From Apteryx mantelli (lineage: Eukaryota > Chordata > Aves > Apterygiformes > Apterygidae), in the NCBI RefSeq assembly GCF_036417845.1, contig NC_089978.1:139742288-139806287 (forward strand): a stretch of DNA of 64,000 bases, written 5' to 3'. The notes below the pieces were generated by a model. The model was not told the origin of the DNA. It searched no databases and saw only the letters and a list, made by a program, of their open reading frames with translations. The position numbers and the translations under genes are program-made. Of this stretch, positions 12,308 to 26,200 are shown piece by piece; position 1 is the first letter of the stretch, and the number at the start of each line of letters is the position of its first letter.

Positions 12308-14689
12308 CTAGAGCACATTGCACAGGATTGCATCCAGGCGCGTTTTGAATATCTCCAGAGAAGGAGACTCCACCACCTCTCGGGGCAACCTGTTCCAGTG
12401 CTCTGTCACCCTCACAGTGAAAAAGTTTTTCCTCATGTTAAGATGGAAGTGTCTGTGTTTCAGTTTGTGCCCGTTGCCTCGCGTCCTGTCGCTCGGCACC
12501 ACTGAAAAGAGTCTGGTCCCATCCTCTCGACACCCTCCCTTCAGATACTTGTACACATTGATAAGATCTCCTCTCAGCCTTCTCTTCTCCAAGCTAAACA
12601 GGCCAAGCTCTCTCAGCCTTTCCTCATAAGAGAGATGCTCCAGTCCCCTAATCATCTTTGTGGCCCTTCGCTGGACTTGCTCCAGTAGTGCCACATCCCT
12701 CTTGTACTGGGGAGCCCAGAACTGGACACACTACTCCAGATGGGGCCTCACCAGGGCTGAGTAGAGGGGGAGAATCACCTCCCTCAACCTGCTGGCAACA
12801 CTCTTCCTGATGCAGCCCAGGATACCATTGGCCTTCTTGGCCACAAGGGCACATTGCTGCCTCATGCTTAACTTGGTGTCCACCAGCACTCCCAGGTCCT
12901 TCTCCGCAGAGCTGCTTTCCAGCAGGTCAACCCCCAACCTGTACTGGTGCATGGGGTTATTCCTCCCCAGGTGCAGGACCCTGCACTTGCCTTTGTTGAA
13001 CTTCATGAGGTTCCTCTCTGCCCACCTCTCCAGCCTGTCCAAGTCTCTTTGAATGGCAGCACAGCCCTCTGGGGTATCAGCCACTCCTCCCAGTTTTGTA
13101 TCGTCAGCAAACTTGCTGAGGGTGCACTCTGTGCCTTCATCCAGGTCATTGATGAAGAAGTTGAACAAGACTGGACCCAGGACTGACCCCTGGGGGACAC
13201 CGCTAGCTACAGGCCTCCAACTAGACTCTGTGCCACTGATCACAACTCTCTGAGCTCTGCCATTCAGCCAGTTCTCAATCCACCTCACTGTCCACTCATC
13301 TAACCCACACTTCCTGAGCTTGTCTATGAGGATGCTATGGGAGACAGTGTCAAAAGCCTTGCTGAAGTCTAGGTAGACAACATCCACTGCTCTCCCCTCA
13401 TCTACCCAGCCAGTCATTCCATCATAGAAGGCTATCAGATTGGTTAGGCATGATTTCCCCTTGGTGAAGCCATGCTGACTACTCCTGATCACCTTCTTTT
13501 CCTCCACATGCGTGGAGATGGCTTCCAGGATGAGCTGCTCCATCACCTTTCCAGGGATGGAGGTGAGCCTGACTGGCCTGTAGTTCCCTGGGTCCTCCTT
13601 CTTGCCCTTTTTGAAGACTGGGGTGACGCTGGCTTTCTTCCAGTCCTCAGGCACCTCTCCTGTCCTCCATGACCTTTCAAAGATGATGGAGAGTGGCTTA
13701 GCAATAATGTCCGCCAGCTCCCTCAGCACTCGTGGGTGCATCCCATCAGGGCCCATGGATTTGTGGGTGTCAAGTTTGCTTAAATGATCTCTAACCCACT
13801 CCTCCTCCACCAAGGGAAAGTCTTCCTTTCTCCAGACTTTCTCTCTTGCCTCCAGGGTCTGGCATTCCTGAGGGCTGGCCTGAGCAGGAAAGACTGAAGC
13901 AAAGAAGGCATTCAGTAACTCTGCCTTCTCTGCATCCTTCGTCACCAGGGCACCCACCCCATTCAGCAAAGGGCCCACATTTTCCCTAGTCTTCCTCTTA
14001 CTGCTGATGTATTTGAAGAAGCCCTTCTTGCTGTCCTTGACATCTCTAGCCAGATTTAATTCCAAACGGGCCTTAGCCTTCCTCGTTGCATCCCTGCATA
14101 CTCTGACAACATTCCTATATTCCTCCCAAGTGGCCTGTCCCCCTTTCCACTTTCTGTATACTTCCTTCTTCTGGTTGAGTTTTGCCAGGAGCTCCTTGCT
14201 CATCCATGCAGGTCTCCTGCCTCCTTTGCTTGACTTCCTACTCATAGGGATGCACCGCTCTTGAGCCTGGAGGAAGTGATGTTTGAATATTAACCAGCTC
14301 TCTTGAACACTCCTTCCTTCTAGGGCCCTAACCCATGGGATTCCTCCAAGTAGGTCCCTGAAGAGGCCAAAGTTTGCTCTCCTGAAGTCCAGGGTTGCGA
14401 TCCTACTTGGTGCCCTGCTGCCTCCTCGCAGCATCCTGAACTCCACCATCTCATGGTCACTGCAGCCAAGGCAGCCCCCAACCTTCACATCTTCCACCAG
14501 TCCTTCTTTGTTTGTTAGTACGAGGTCCAGCAGCACACCTCTCCTTGTTGGCTCCTCCACCACCTGTGTCAAGAAGTTGTCACCAATGCTCTGCAGGAAC
14601 CTCCAGGACTGTTTGTGCCTAGCTGTGTTGTCTTTCCAGCAGATATCGGGGTGGTTGAAGTCCCCCATGAGAACCAGGGCCTGGTATCG
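12308..14689 (-). pseudogene. CR1 ORF2 remnant (endonuclease end plus reverse transcriptase) with one internal stop
   Basis: From 14668 a frame of 645 codons runs to a TAG at 12731-12733. The same frame then continues without a shift for 140 sense codons to a TAG at 12308-12310. The codon at the first stop follows HLE and precedes CVQFWAP; in related CR1 elements this position is normally tyrosine, so a single base change is the simplest explanation. There are no frameshifts over about 2.4 kb, which suggests a fairly recent insertion compared with the other CR1 copies in the window. Confidence 0.9.
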
Positions 14690-14690
14690 T

Positions 14691-16200
14691 GAGGCTAGTA
14701 TACTTGCAGGTTCTTCAGGGCACGGCTGTAAAAGGGGCAGTGGGTGTTCAATAGAAGATACTGTTTTGCTCCTTCTTGCATGGCACTAGTTAATCCATTG
14801 CAATTCTGTGTAACTACTTTATCAGTGAAGAAGACAAAAGAAATCTTTATTGTTCAGGGATGACAGTGAAGTCTGTCCCTACTATGGAATCCAGTCCCAT
14901 AAACCAGGCAGGCACCACCCCCCCCCCCCAAAAAAAAATTTTACTGTCTCCAGAGATGCTATAGGACATGTCACTCCTTGTGCTCCACAGCAAACTGCAG
15001 CTGCCCTTACCAGGCATGAAGGTGGGGAGCAGAGAGGTGGGAAGGGGCAAAGTCCAAATTAGCCAGGACTGTGTGCTTTTCCTCAGGACTGGCTTTATTA
15101 GTATACAGAATTTGCAAAAAATTTTACATACCAAAGGTGAACAGGAGCCTAGCTCACATTCCACCAGCCAAGATGAAGAACCCAGCTGCCCCTCTGTGGC
15201 CAGTCAGAGCCTTACCTCGGACATCACTGTATCAGTTTTACATGAGAACTACCTTTTATGCAGCATTTCTCTGGGGGCAGCTGGTCAGTCAGTTTTACAG
15301 TATCAAGAGACTACAGCCCCCAGTAACCTTTGCTCCTAAAGGTTGTCTAGCATGAGAAGATTGTCACTCGTGGATTGTCAGCCATTAACATCCCCATAAC
15401 TACCACCTAAAGAAAAACTATATTTTTTGTATTTTTATTTCTTTCTATATCCTTTTTTTTTTTTCTTCTTCCTACAGGCAATGTAAGCTTTTAGATTTTG
15501 GCTGTGGTACAGGAAAGGATTTTCCCCCCTCTCCCAGCTCTCTAGTACTATCTGTCATTCTAGCCTTCTTCCTCCATACGCAGCTGAAGATTTCCACATG
15601 GTGTGCAAATCAGAAAGGTCCTTTAAAAGAAGTGAAGGTGGCAGATATGATGCCAATGGGTGGAAGAGAGAACACAGAGTCAAATACCACCCACCCTTTG
15701 ACCATGCTTTAATGGTGAGCAAGTGAGGTGAGTATGTAAAGCTTTTCCCTGCAGAAGCAGAATGAAAGACGACATGCTGCATATCTGCCAGCAGCCAACA
15801 GGACAACCAAAAGGTGTTTTTTTTGTCAAAATATAAAGAGGAAGAAATGTCTGGGTTTTGTCTCTGTCCTTTGGGCCATTCAGACTTCATTTTGCCAGTG
15901 CTAATGAAGCACATGGGGTTGCACTGCCAGCCTAACTCTGTCAGTTATGTTGCATAGTTTCCTTTGCCTGTCATGGTTTTTCCACCGGCCCTGCAGTAGG
16001 ACCCTCTCTGGCTGGCCCTGCCACTGGCTTCTAGTATAGTGCACCACATGGCAGGAAGCAGATACAGCATTGCTTTAGTGCAATCATAGGAAGCAAATCA
16101 TAATTAAGCCACTCTAAAGTTGCTTTAATTTTACAGCAGAGGCTGGGCAGAGCCCCACTTTTGCCAGGATAAGACTGTAAAGCTTTAAGAGAACTAGGAT
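14691..16200. other. Intergenic, no gene recognised
   Basis: No gene or known repeat was recognised. It contains a run of C residues followed by A residues at 14928-14948 and a T-rich patch near 15451-15466. Confidence 0.55.
14928..14948. repeat. Poly-C / poly-A homopolymer block
   Basis: A dozen C residues are followed directly by nine A residues. It is probably prone to length error in sequencing. Confidence 0.7.
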
Positions 16201-16477
16201 TACAGAATAATTCAATTTGGAAAGGACTTCAGGATATACAACCTACTGTTCAAAGCAGGATTAGCCATGAGGTCAGACCTGGTTACTTCAGGGCATTATC
16301 TAACCTGATCTTGAAAAACCTGCAAGGATGGAAACTGCACAACCTCTTTGGGCAACCTGGTCCACTGCTTGGCTGGCACCATGGTGAAAAACTTTTTCCT
16401 TATCAATCTGAACTTCTCTTGTTTCATCTTATGCCTGTCGTTGTTTTCCTGCCGTGCACCACTGTGAAGAGCCTGAG

Positions 16478-16524
<47 letters not shown>

Positions 16525-17210
16525 TTTTTTGGTAACCTCATCACAGGTGCTGGAAGGCTACTGTTAGGGCCCCCAAATCCTTCACTTCTCCAGGTTGATC
16601 AAGCCCCATAACCTCAGCACCTTCCCACAGGCCATGTACTCCAGCACCTCAACCATCTTTTGGTTGTGGTCCACTGAACTCACTCCAGTTTCATGGCCTT
16701 TCTGATACTGGGGGACCCAAAAACAGTTGCTGTATGTTATATGCAGTCTAATGAGTGGTGAGTAGAGGCAGATAATCGCTTCCCTTGATCTACTGGCTAT
16801 GCTTCTGTTCATGCAGCCCAGGATGCTGTTGGCCACCTTCACTGCCAGGGCTCACTGCTCGTTCATGTTCAGCTTGCTAGCTACAACATCTCCCAAGGGC
16901 CTTTTCCACAGAACTGTTCCCCAGCCAGTCAGTCCCCAACCTGTATTGTCACAAGGAGATCATCCTTCCCAAGTGCTGAACATTACATTTATCCTGGTTG
17001 AATTTCATAAGCTTTCTGTTGATCCATTCCTCCAGCCTGTCTAGGCTTTCCTGGGTGACAGCTTTGCCTTCTAGTGTGTTGATTGGACCCCCCAGTTTAC
17101 TGTCATCTGCAAACCTGAAAAGAGTGCACTCCATCACCTGCTGCAGGTTATTGATAAAGATGCAAAACAGGACAGTTCCCTGCAGACCACTGCAGTGCTC
17201 CACTTGTTAG
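16201..17210 (-). mobile_element. CR1 LINE fragment, old and degraded
   Basis: This is a second minus-strand CR1 copy, much more diverged than the one at 12.2-14.7 kb. Minus-strand frames retain RT pieces: LFCIFINNLQQVMECTLFRF followed by ADDSKLGG at about 17190-17080, LMKFNQDKCNVQHLGR near 16970, and a weak ASRSREAIICLYSPLIRLH match near 16750. The frame is broken, and a CT microsatellite interrupts the 3' part. The 3' end near 16201 resembles the CR1 tail without clear octamer repeats. The 5' edge near 17210 is a truncation within the RT. Confidence 0.88.
16480..16530 (+). repeat. (CT)n microsatellite followed by poly-T
   Basis: About 18 CT units (16480-16516) run directly into 14-15 T residues. 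The tract lies inside the degraded CR1 copy and separates two of its RT fragments. Confidence 0.9.
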
Positions 17211-20200
17211 TGGTGTCCTTTAAAATAAATTTCTCTTTTTACCCTTGAAACTTGTCCCAACTGTGGGATAACTGAAAATTAATTTTTGATAAAAGCAAGT
17301 ACACTAAGTGTAGGGAAAATACCACACCACCATTCTGAGAAAATCTTTAAATTTTCCACATAGGGCAGTTTCCTGTAGAAATTTTTCACAGACATGGCTT
17401 TTGTTCAGCTGTTTTCCAAGAAAAGCTGTAGGATGCACCCTCTTGTCTCTGCCTTGTAATGCTCTGGCCAACAAGTGGCCAAGTTTAGAAGAACCATACC
17501 GATGAAAAACAGTAAGCAGTTTTTTGGTACTTTATGGGTTTATGAAGGACAGAGTGGCCATGATGAAGGACTTTTTGATGGACAAAGAAACAAAACTGAA
17601 GGTGGAAATGGGGCAGAAAGTTGACCAGCCAGTAAATGTGCCACTTGACACTTGTTCCCATCAAGGTCCCTTGTCTTTGGCAGGGCTGCTAATTTCATAT
17701 GACAAATTCCGCTAGAAAGAGTCAGTTCCTCCCTGCTGTAAGGGCTGGCTCAGATCCACCCTTGACTTGGCATTGCAATTTTTAAAGGCTGATTTCTTTG
17801 CCATCCAATCCCCTTGTGATCCTGTCAGCCTGTCTAGTGAGCTTGCTTCCTGCACTTTGTCCAGCCAGGTAAACACCAGCTATCAAAGCCCTTCCGAGAA
17901 CAGAGAGCCACTTCTGACAGTGTTTTGTTATGCTATGAGGGAAACTTCCCTCCCTCTGCATTTCTGACAGATACCCCATTTGCTCCCAGGGAAGCAACGT
18001 TTCTGTTAAAAAGTTTAAGTCTTTCCCTCTGTAAATGCTTTACTTTACAATGCATGTCACATTTATCTGCAAAATTAGCACTGCAGCTAGTAATACCTAT
18101 CTATAAGGTTTCTTGACACTTTTCATAATCAGCCCCTGTCATCAGTTCCTTATAACTGCCAAAGTTCAAGTGCTTGGGCTAGAATTTTCCATGCTCTCTG
18201 GCTCGAGTTGAATGTTTTGTATGTACTGAAGTTTCAGCAAAAAGGGTTCTGTCATTTCCAACAATGATCTTAGAGGAAAAAATGTTGTTTTGCCAATGTT
18301 GAAAAAAAACGCTAACAACTGTTTAATTCAAGGACAGCCTCTGCTTTGGAGGCAGTGCCTGAAAGCTGATGGCAGCTTTGCTTTCTGTCAGAGATGTGCC
18401 TATCCCTTTTTAGGGAGGAAAAGCACACCAAAATGTAAGTTTCTGTACATACCTACTGGATTTGGAGCTGAATTCACAAAAGGATCCTGCACCTAAGTGT
18501 TTGTGTCCCTAGAACTAAGAGCACAAAGCTCAAAAGCTTTGCCTACGCTTGTCCCCATGTGCACCTCAAAACCTGTAGATGCTTCATCAGGCTTCTCCTG
18601 GGAACGAGAGCTGTGCTTTAATGCAAACCAAATTTCTCAGCCTAGTCAGAGCTGAGCTGGTAGCTCTTGCCTCAGGCTCCTCACAGGAGGAGACTGCCTC
18701 CCCAGGAAGGTCTTCCCCATACGGCTGCTCAAGAACATCTCTGGCATAGCTAGAGGGCAGGACGCAGCATAAAACTCCAGGGGCAAATGAGTCCTATTTT
18801 TTTTTTCAAGGACGTGGCAGGAGGAAGGGCCCTTTTATACAACAGACTCCCCCAAGATCAAGTCCCTTCTCTGCCAAGGGGAATTCGGACCTCCCGTGTT
18901 TCACTCCTGTCTCTCTAGATGATGCCTGAATTACCAGCCTATAAGCTTTTGGTTGTATGCCAGGTGAAAGCGAGCAGGCACTCTCAACTCTCCTGAAGCC
19001 AACATTTGTCCAGGACTGTGGCACACCTCTGCCATCAGCTTCTTTGCAGGGGGAATACCTACCATTTTTTGGGGAACTCCTGATGAGCTAAAACCTGAAA
19101 GCATCAGACCCATTGCAGGCTGCCATGAAGCACCCAGGTTACTCAAATGTGTCCTGAGGTACAAGTCTTTCAGGAATGCCTGCAAATTTCCCTCAGTTCT
19201 GGTTTGCTGCCTCAGGCGAGACAACACACTGGAAATTCACTGGTTTCATTCAGCTCCATCTAGTCGTTTCCTCTCCCACCTCCAGGCTTTATTATAAAAC
19301 AGAAACAAAATGTATCTAGCAAGACTTTTAAAGCAGGGCTTGTCCTTAGAAGTGTGGGAACACAAGGTTGCAAATGACAAAAAGGCAATCCGAGCCTGTG
19401 GTTAACCTGCTCTAACCTCACCCAGGACTGTCTCAGTTTGTCCTGGCTGTGAATCACCCTGGTGCACAGATTATTTCCATAATTCTGGGTGCCTTGCTCT
19501 TTGGAGCCCTTTGGAGTCAGGACCATCAAGGGAGTCAGGCATTTTGCATTTTTACTCATGGCGTCCCATCCCAAGTTCCCAGTTATTCACTTCAGGAGGC
19601 TACTGATGGGTTTCAGGTCCCCAGTATCCACTTCAAGTAGCCTTGAAGTTTCCCTCTATCTCTAGTCAGCCCTCTTGGTTAACTGGTTCGTATTTATTCT
19701 CTCTGTTTTGTATTAAATACTCTATGGCAGACATCACACAATTGTTTTGTAAAACTCCACATCTTGGGTGTGCTACCAAGCTCCTACAGAAATGATTCAT
19801 GACACAACAGGGAAATGTGCCAGGTGCAGGAACAGCTTGCTGTGCTGCAAGTACAAGAGCAGGTTTTCTCACGCCCAGGGATCCATTGCTGTTCTCGTAT
19901 TGCAATATGCAGAACAATCTGATGTTCATTGTGTCAGAGAGATTCATGACCACAGCGCAGTGGTCATGGCCCTTCCTGCAGCTGTGGGAAGAGAGATACC
20001 AGTTCCAAGAGCATTCATGCATTTTCAACAATAGCCTTGTTTATAAGAAACTATTTAGGACAGTCAGGTCGCTTCATCTCCAGGATATCCATGGTAAGCA
20101 CAAGGGTTCTGCCCCTAATTTGGGGGCAATTTTGATTTTTTTCATTATTGATGTTTCAACAGAAAAATGAAGAATCCCAGAGTAGCCAATGACCTCTTTG

Positions 20201-23200
20201 TTTGTGCCAGTACTCAGACCTGCCAGGCAGCAAAGGAGCTAAACACATGTCCCCAAAGTCTTGGGAAAGTGCCCTAACCACTGTAGCCATAAGTGAGTAA
20301 GTAAGGGCCAGTGGCACTGCAGCTTTCCTCTGTGCCCACTCCCCATTCTAACACCATTTTAAAAGAAAGCATTAAGCCATTCCCAGTGTTTATAAGCAGC
20401 AGCATGGTTCTCTGTCCCCAGGACTCCAGGCTCACACTGCAGACACTGAGTGGGTCATCCCAGCGGTGCTGCCGGAGTGCTGGGCACTACCACTGAAAGC
20501 AGGGAAGCTCAGGTGCCTCGGGCTGCTGCCTACAGCGTGAGGACAGCAGTATGGAGAATATGGTGAGCCTTGTATCAGGGGAAAAGGAGCTGAAGACAAG
20601 TGCTGGGCAAGTACAGGAAAGGAAGAAAACTGGGGATGGAAGAAAAAATCAGAGCAAGAAACAGATTGGGAAGACAAATGCAGAGCATAGGTGTATGGGT
20701 AAATTTAAAGAGAACAGTAAGCTGGCAGGTCAGAGAGAGGTGTGGGAAATGACAAGAGAGAAAATGCAGTGGCCTTGCTACACAGGAACCCAGAGCAGAT
20801 GATATAAAGGCCTCTTCTAAGCTGAAATGCTGGCCCTGTCAGGGGTCTATCAAGGGTCTATCAGTTAGCTCTTTAGATCAAATAATGAAATTGAAGAAGC
20901 TAACCTTTGGATGAGCATTGTGTGTGCCAGTATGACCCCACATGATGAAATGTAGCTTTTGCCATTTATTTAACAAAAAAATACTTCAACAACCAAGAGC
21001 AGACAACAAGTGAAATTAAGGTTGCAATCTCAAGTGATGCTAATATGAAGAGCATGGGATAAACCTCTAATTTACATGTGTATACATTATGATATAAACC
21101 TGTGAGATTTCTACTTTTTGCAGGAGATAATTGAAGGTGGCTAATGAAGAAATCAAGGGACTTAATGAAGAGAAAGAATGGCCTTGTGATGAACGCAGGT
21201 TGGTGTTGCCCTGAGAAGGGGACAAAAGCCCCGCTTCTGCCACCAGGGCTGAAGTGATGTGAGGCAAGTCACATGGCCTCTTTCTGTGTTCCTCATTTTC
21301 TGAGTGTGCTAAGTGAACTTAGCTTACTTACTTACACTTACTTTAGTGTACTTAGCTTTACTGGGGTGCTGGGCATGCATAGCAGCAGCTGAAGTCTGTG
21401 AGAACCATGCACAACAAAACATTGCACCTCCTGAAGAATTACACCTTTCTTGTCTCAATCCAAAATCCGTCTTTATTTCTGAACTTAAACATTTTTGTGC
21501 CTGAGGTCCCAGGCTGTAAAACAAGGATGTAGAAGAGGATTGTAATATTGGCTCCTATTCATGCAGCACATTGGGTGAATACTTTCATGTATGCAGGATG
21601 CTCGCAAACAATACTGCTGAGCATCATCAAAATGCCATGTGGAAATTATTAACTACTTAGGGAAGAATTAAGATTACATGGAGTAAATATGGCCTCAGTC
21701 ACACACTGACTGAAAAGACTGAAAAACTCCAAATAACTACCTACTTACTCACTGGCTCAGACACAGGTTCTAAATTTTAAAAAGTCTGATTACAGGATTC
21801 CCTACTATTATAATACATAGGCACAGAAGAAGCTAAAGAAAAGTTACACTTTCATTGTAGCATTTCCTAATTCTTGAACTCTACTACCATCATACTTTTT
21901 TTGCAGTTTTTTTGACATAACTGACATTCATGCTCTTTAAAGTGTTGTTCTACCCTTTAAAAAGTGATTGTGCAAGGCCTTGTTATTATTGTGTCTCAGT
22001 AGCTGCACATCAGCTATGGTCTGTGTATAGTCTCTTGTTATCTGCCTGCCAGCTCTGCTTCAAGCAGAATATTTTCCAGTTTCTATGTAACTGCTAGCAA
22101 GAGAGTCCTGCAGACTTCCATGAGTGCATCTCTGCTATCTTGAAATAGCTCCTTGCTTTATGTTCATGAGATTATGTTGTGGCTCATAATTTTCGCAAAC
22201 ACCTTTGACGGCAAAAAGTGTTCCCAAAACAGCAACTTAAATTATCTGATGATGTGTGGATTCAGTTAGAGCAGCTAGCATATTTTACCACAGCTACCTT
22301 GGTTTTTGAGATCTAATAGATTAGACAGAAGCAACTCTTATTTTAGTATTGTATGAGAAAGCATCACATTCCCACAGTCACTTTGCAGAGTAGAGTCGGG
22401 AAGTTCCCGCTCCTTTTGTTCTTCTTCTTTTTTTCCCCGGGAGGGACGCAGAGAGAGGGTGTTGTTCTCCTCCTAAAAACAGGATTCACAGAAGCCAGTC
22501 CTCCTGCCTATGGTCAACTGAATCAAGCAAAAGGAAATGTCACAGATTTTACAAATCCCCTTGAGACTTAGCTTCCTTCCTCTGGGCTGCAGGGTGCCAC
22601 CTTTCTCCCTTGGGTCTTTGCAGACTCGACTACCTTCCTTTCCAAGCGCAATGCTGCTGGAGACCCTTTACTGTAGAACAGTCAAACACTATCTCGCAGA
22701 GGGATGCTGTGGCTTCATTTCCTGTGGGAGGCAGACCCACATCTCCAGATAGTCCTCCCTGCCCGCCAAATTAGGCTAGCTCAGGCTTGGGGCAGTCCTT
22801 CTGCCTGAAATGGCTTCATTTTGCAAGGAATTAAGTCAGGGAGAGCATAGAAACAAGCCTGAGTGGAAGCCTCAGCACTACCTGAATCTTGGTGCTTACT
22901 TGCAAGAGGCTCCCAGCTGTCTTCTAGTGAGTAATTTAATATTTATCCCAGGGCTTTGTGAAATGGTTACGCTATTTCTGATTCAAGTCCTAATTTCTCA
23001 CTACCGGTACTGCACAAACCCTTTGAAAGTACGCAATTGGACTTGTGCCGCTGACACTGAGGACCTAACGCAACCCCTGCCATCTTTATTGCCAGCTGCC
23101 TGATAAGAGAGGAATGAATCCAGCTGAACACCAAGACTCAAGGCTAAATGTGCCAGGCAACACAGTTTGTTATGAAAATCACCATAGCAATGGAGCCCCC

Positions 23201-26200
23201 AAGTCCCCTTTTAAGGTAGATAATGAAATATTAACATAGATAACCTGAAGTTACTGGAGCCCGGACTGACAGAAGCAGAAAACACCCCAATACACTTGCT
23301 GGGATGGTTTGAACTTGGGGGGCCTGAGGCAGAAACAGATTTCTGCAGCCATTAGCTGATGCCTCCCCTGCCACCAGCACAGGGCCTGGGGCAATCGCCT
23401 CGTTTGCACCCCTTGAAAACTGTTTTTATGCAGTGGCTTCATAACGCAGTTAAGCAGGATGCACATTCCCACCAGTATTACTCACACCTCCCCTCCTGCA
23501 GACTCTTGTTTAGGACCAACACAGCTGGAGGTGGAAGCCTTGCTGCAGGGAGGAGAAGAGATGGGGATTCCCTTCCCATTTCCTGTCTTTGTGCAGACAG
23601 AGTTTAAAACAGTGTTTTCAAAGACAGCAATGACTCAGTACAGCAGCTCTGACAGGGTGGGGATCCCAGTTAAACAAAAAAACAGCCAAAGATTTTTTGC
23701 TTTATGATGCATTGGCTGCTATTCCCTCGCCTGTATACAAAAGGCTTTTCTCCCTGGCCATTAACGAAATGAATCAGCAGGGAACATGCCTTCAGCAGCG
23801 TTGGTGTGATGTTCCTCTGACACACAGCCACCACTGGCGTTTGCTCCCAGGGCTCAAAAGGCATGTATTCCCCTGTTACTAGAGGAACGTTACACAAACA
23901 GGAAGGTGCTTTTCAAAATGGGAGATTGCTGTAAAAATAAACCATGAGAACAGCAGGAGAACAGCAAACAGAAATTACAGGAGATATTTTCAGCCTTTTT
24001 GTTGTTGTTGTTGCAAGCAGAGAAGTGTAAACAACCCAGCAGGCAAACCAGCCTTCCAGTGTGTGGGACAGCAGGTAATGGCAGTGCGTGTGACTTCCCT
24101 ACATGTCAGCTCAAATTCATGCAGACTCAAAGCTGTGGCAGTGGCTGTGCTCAGTGTCAGCATTCACAGAATATTTTTACTAGACTGTTGTTCACAAGCT
24201 CAGGATTCTGGTCACAGCACAAATGGGATCACACACCATACCTTGAGGTATCTGTTCCTCCTCCCCCTCTTTCTTGTTATTCTCCCTCTCCTTGGCTCTC
24301 TTTTGCTCTCTGACCTTCTCCCATCAGTGTTTCTGCATTCCTCTAAGAGCAGAGATTACAGTAGCTCAAAATAAGGGGCGCTCACCACTTCTAATCCCTG
24401 TGTGTCACAGCTGGTTTGAGTTTATGAGCTTCTGGAGCAGTGCATGGTGCAAGGTAGAGTGGGCACAAATGAAGGGAACCGAAGCCCCTGCCTGAGCCCC
24501 CAGACAAGTAGGCATGACTGCACACATGAACCACACACTTGTCCAGGGCGCAGAGGTGTCTCCCTGTGGCATGTGTCCCCCACTCCTGGGGGCAGTGGGA
24601 AGAAATCAGGTAGAAATCCAGCTTCCCCAGGAGTCTGGGCTGAGGAGAAGCAGCAGCGTGATTTCCCTGTTGAAGGGAAAGGAGAAAAGTAAGGAGGAAA
24701 TCACCTTGCTGCAGAAAAGGCAAAGTAGACAGGTTCCCATCCCCAGACACTGTCCGGCAGCTTCAGCTTCTCCACCACCTCAGCTTGTGCCTCAGCTTCT
24801 CCACCATCAATAGGCAGCTCTGGAGGAGTGGTGCTCCCTCTTTGCAAAAACAGACAAAACAGACCCAAAACCAACACTTTGCAGATATAATGGGAAGCGG
24901 CTTTCTCTCTTGCTCACACTTCACTAATAATTTGCTAATAAATACCAGAGGAGGAACTTGATCCCTTTTTTCTAAGTGCTGTAAAAAATACGTAGTAAGC
25001 ATTAAGGACACAGGAAGTATCCCAAGATGGTTGCTTATAAAGCCTATATATAGTTGGAACTTTTAAATTCCTGGGTATTTACAGTTGCCTTGCTGTAAAA
25101 TCAAACACATCTTTGCAGTTCACTTTTTCAGCCACAATACTTATCGGGCTGCTCTCAGAACCTCTGTCTCGGTGAAGCTGTTGGATAATAGTCAAGATTT
25201 AACAACTCTTATCTGAGGAGACCATGCAGATGTGTGCACATGGGACACAAGAAGACTTAGCAATGCATCTAGCAGTCCCTCTGTGTTGGGTTTAAAGTCT
25301 TAAATTGTGCATCCTTATGCTGTGCATACTCATCTGGCAGACTTATTATCAGTTCTGAAGCAATGATTATCATTAAGCTAAATGAGATATCACAGGTGTT
25401 TCTGTGCTTGTCAGCATTTATCTATGAGGATGTATGATACTGTCAGATAATGGATTATTTAATGTATTGTTCTTGTGCTTAGCATAGCAACATGAAGAAA
25501 AATCAGTATTTACCATTCAGCAGTAGATTATTTTCTCATGCTATTTGTAGCAATCTTTATAATAAGCAAAGCAACAAATACCTTTGGAATGTCAACTGTT
25601 AAACTGAATAAATGTTGACACTTTCTAATGTAATCCACTTGACAGAAACTGAGAAGCCTGTAAGAAAAAATTTTTCTTCTTGACTAGAACAAAAGCATTA
25701 GCTCACGAGGTTTTACATGCTCTCACCCTGTACAGCAGAACCTGTTTGCAGAAAATATGTGTACTCGCTGGCTTGGATACACACGAAAAGGTTGACATGT
25801 CAAATTTATACTAACTTTTACATCAGCTATTTAAAAACAGAAGGTGGCTATAGATTTAATTATGTTAAAATATGCACTACAGTAGATAGATATGCATATC
25901 TAAGTGTGCATATGTGTGTACTGTTCAGCTGAACATCCATGCTGTAGATAATTGGACAAAATCTGACAGCAATTTTTCTTCTGTGGAAACATACTACAGT
26001 ATCCTCACTCTCATTTCCAGTGTTACAACAGTGGCAGTGAATTAGTCCAATACAGATACATACATCTACAATTTGGCTTTCTACATAGTAAAATCTCTTC
26101 ATTAATTAGGAAAAAACACAACAATACTTGATAGCGCACACAAATACATCCGTCTGCACCCAGTCTGACTCATTTAGAAATTCTGACTACTTTGCCTGGC

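Larger units (their letters stand above)
12215..14690 (-). mobile_element. CR1 LINE, 5'-truncated, near-complete reverse transcriptase
   Basis: This is a chicken-repeat-1 non-LTR retrotransposon on the minus strand. The 3' end at the low coordinate carries the avian CR1 tail, with three copies of the 8-bp unit read as acagaatc on the plus strand (12222-12245). Upstream is one long reading frame that starts inside the endonuclease domain ([11 protein letters not shown]) and runs through the reverse transcriptase. RT signatures include [40 protein letters not shown] and the catalytic FADDTKLGG. The endonuclease start and all upstream sequence are missing, as is usual for CR1 integration, so this copy cannot be autonomous. 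The 5' edge is approximate. Confidence 0.95.

Noticed and set aside
12318-14789. Plus-strand frames across the 12-15 kb block
   Set aside because: They are antisense shadows of the CR1 reverse transcriptase frame.
22810-23103. 97-codon plus-strand frame with a hydrophobic centre
   Set aside because: It has no family motif, flanking splice sites with phase support, or neighbouring exons.
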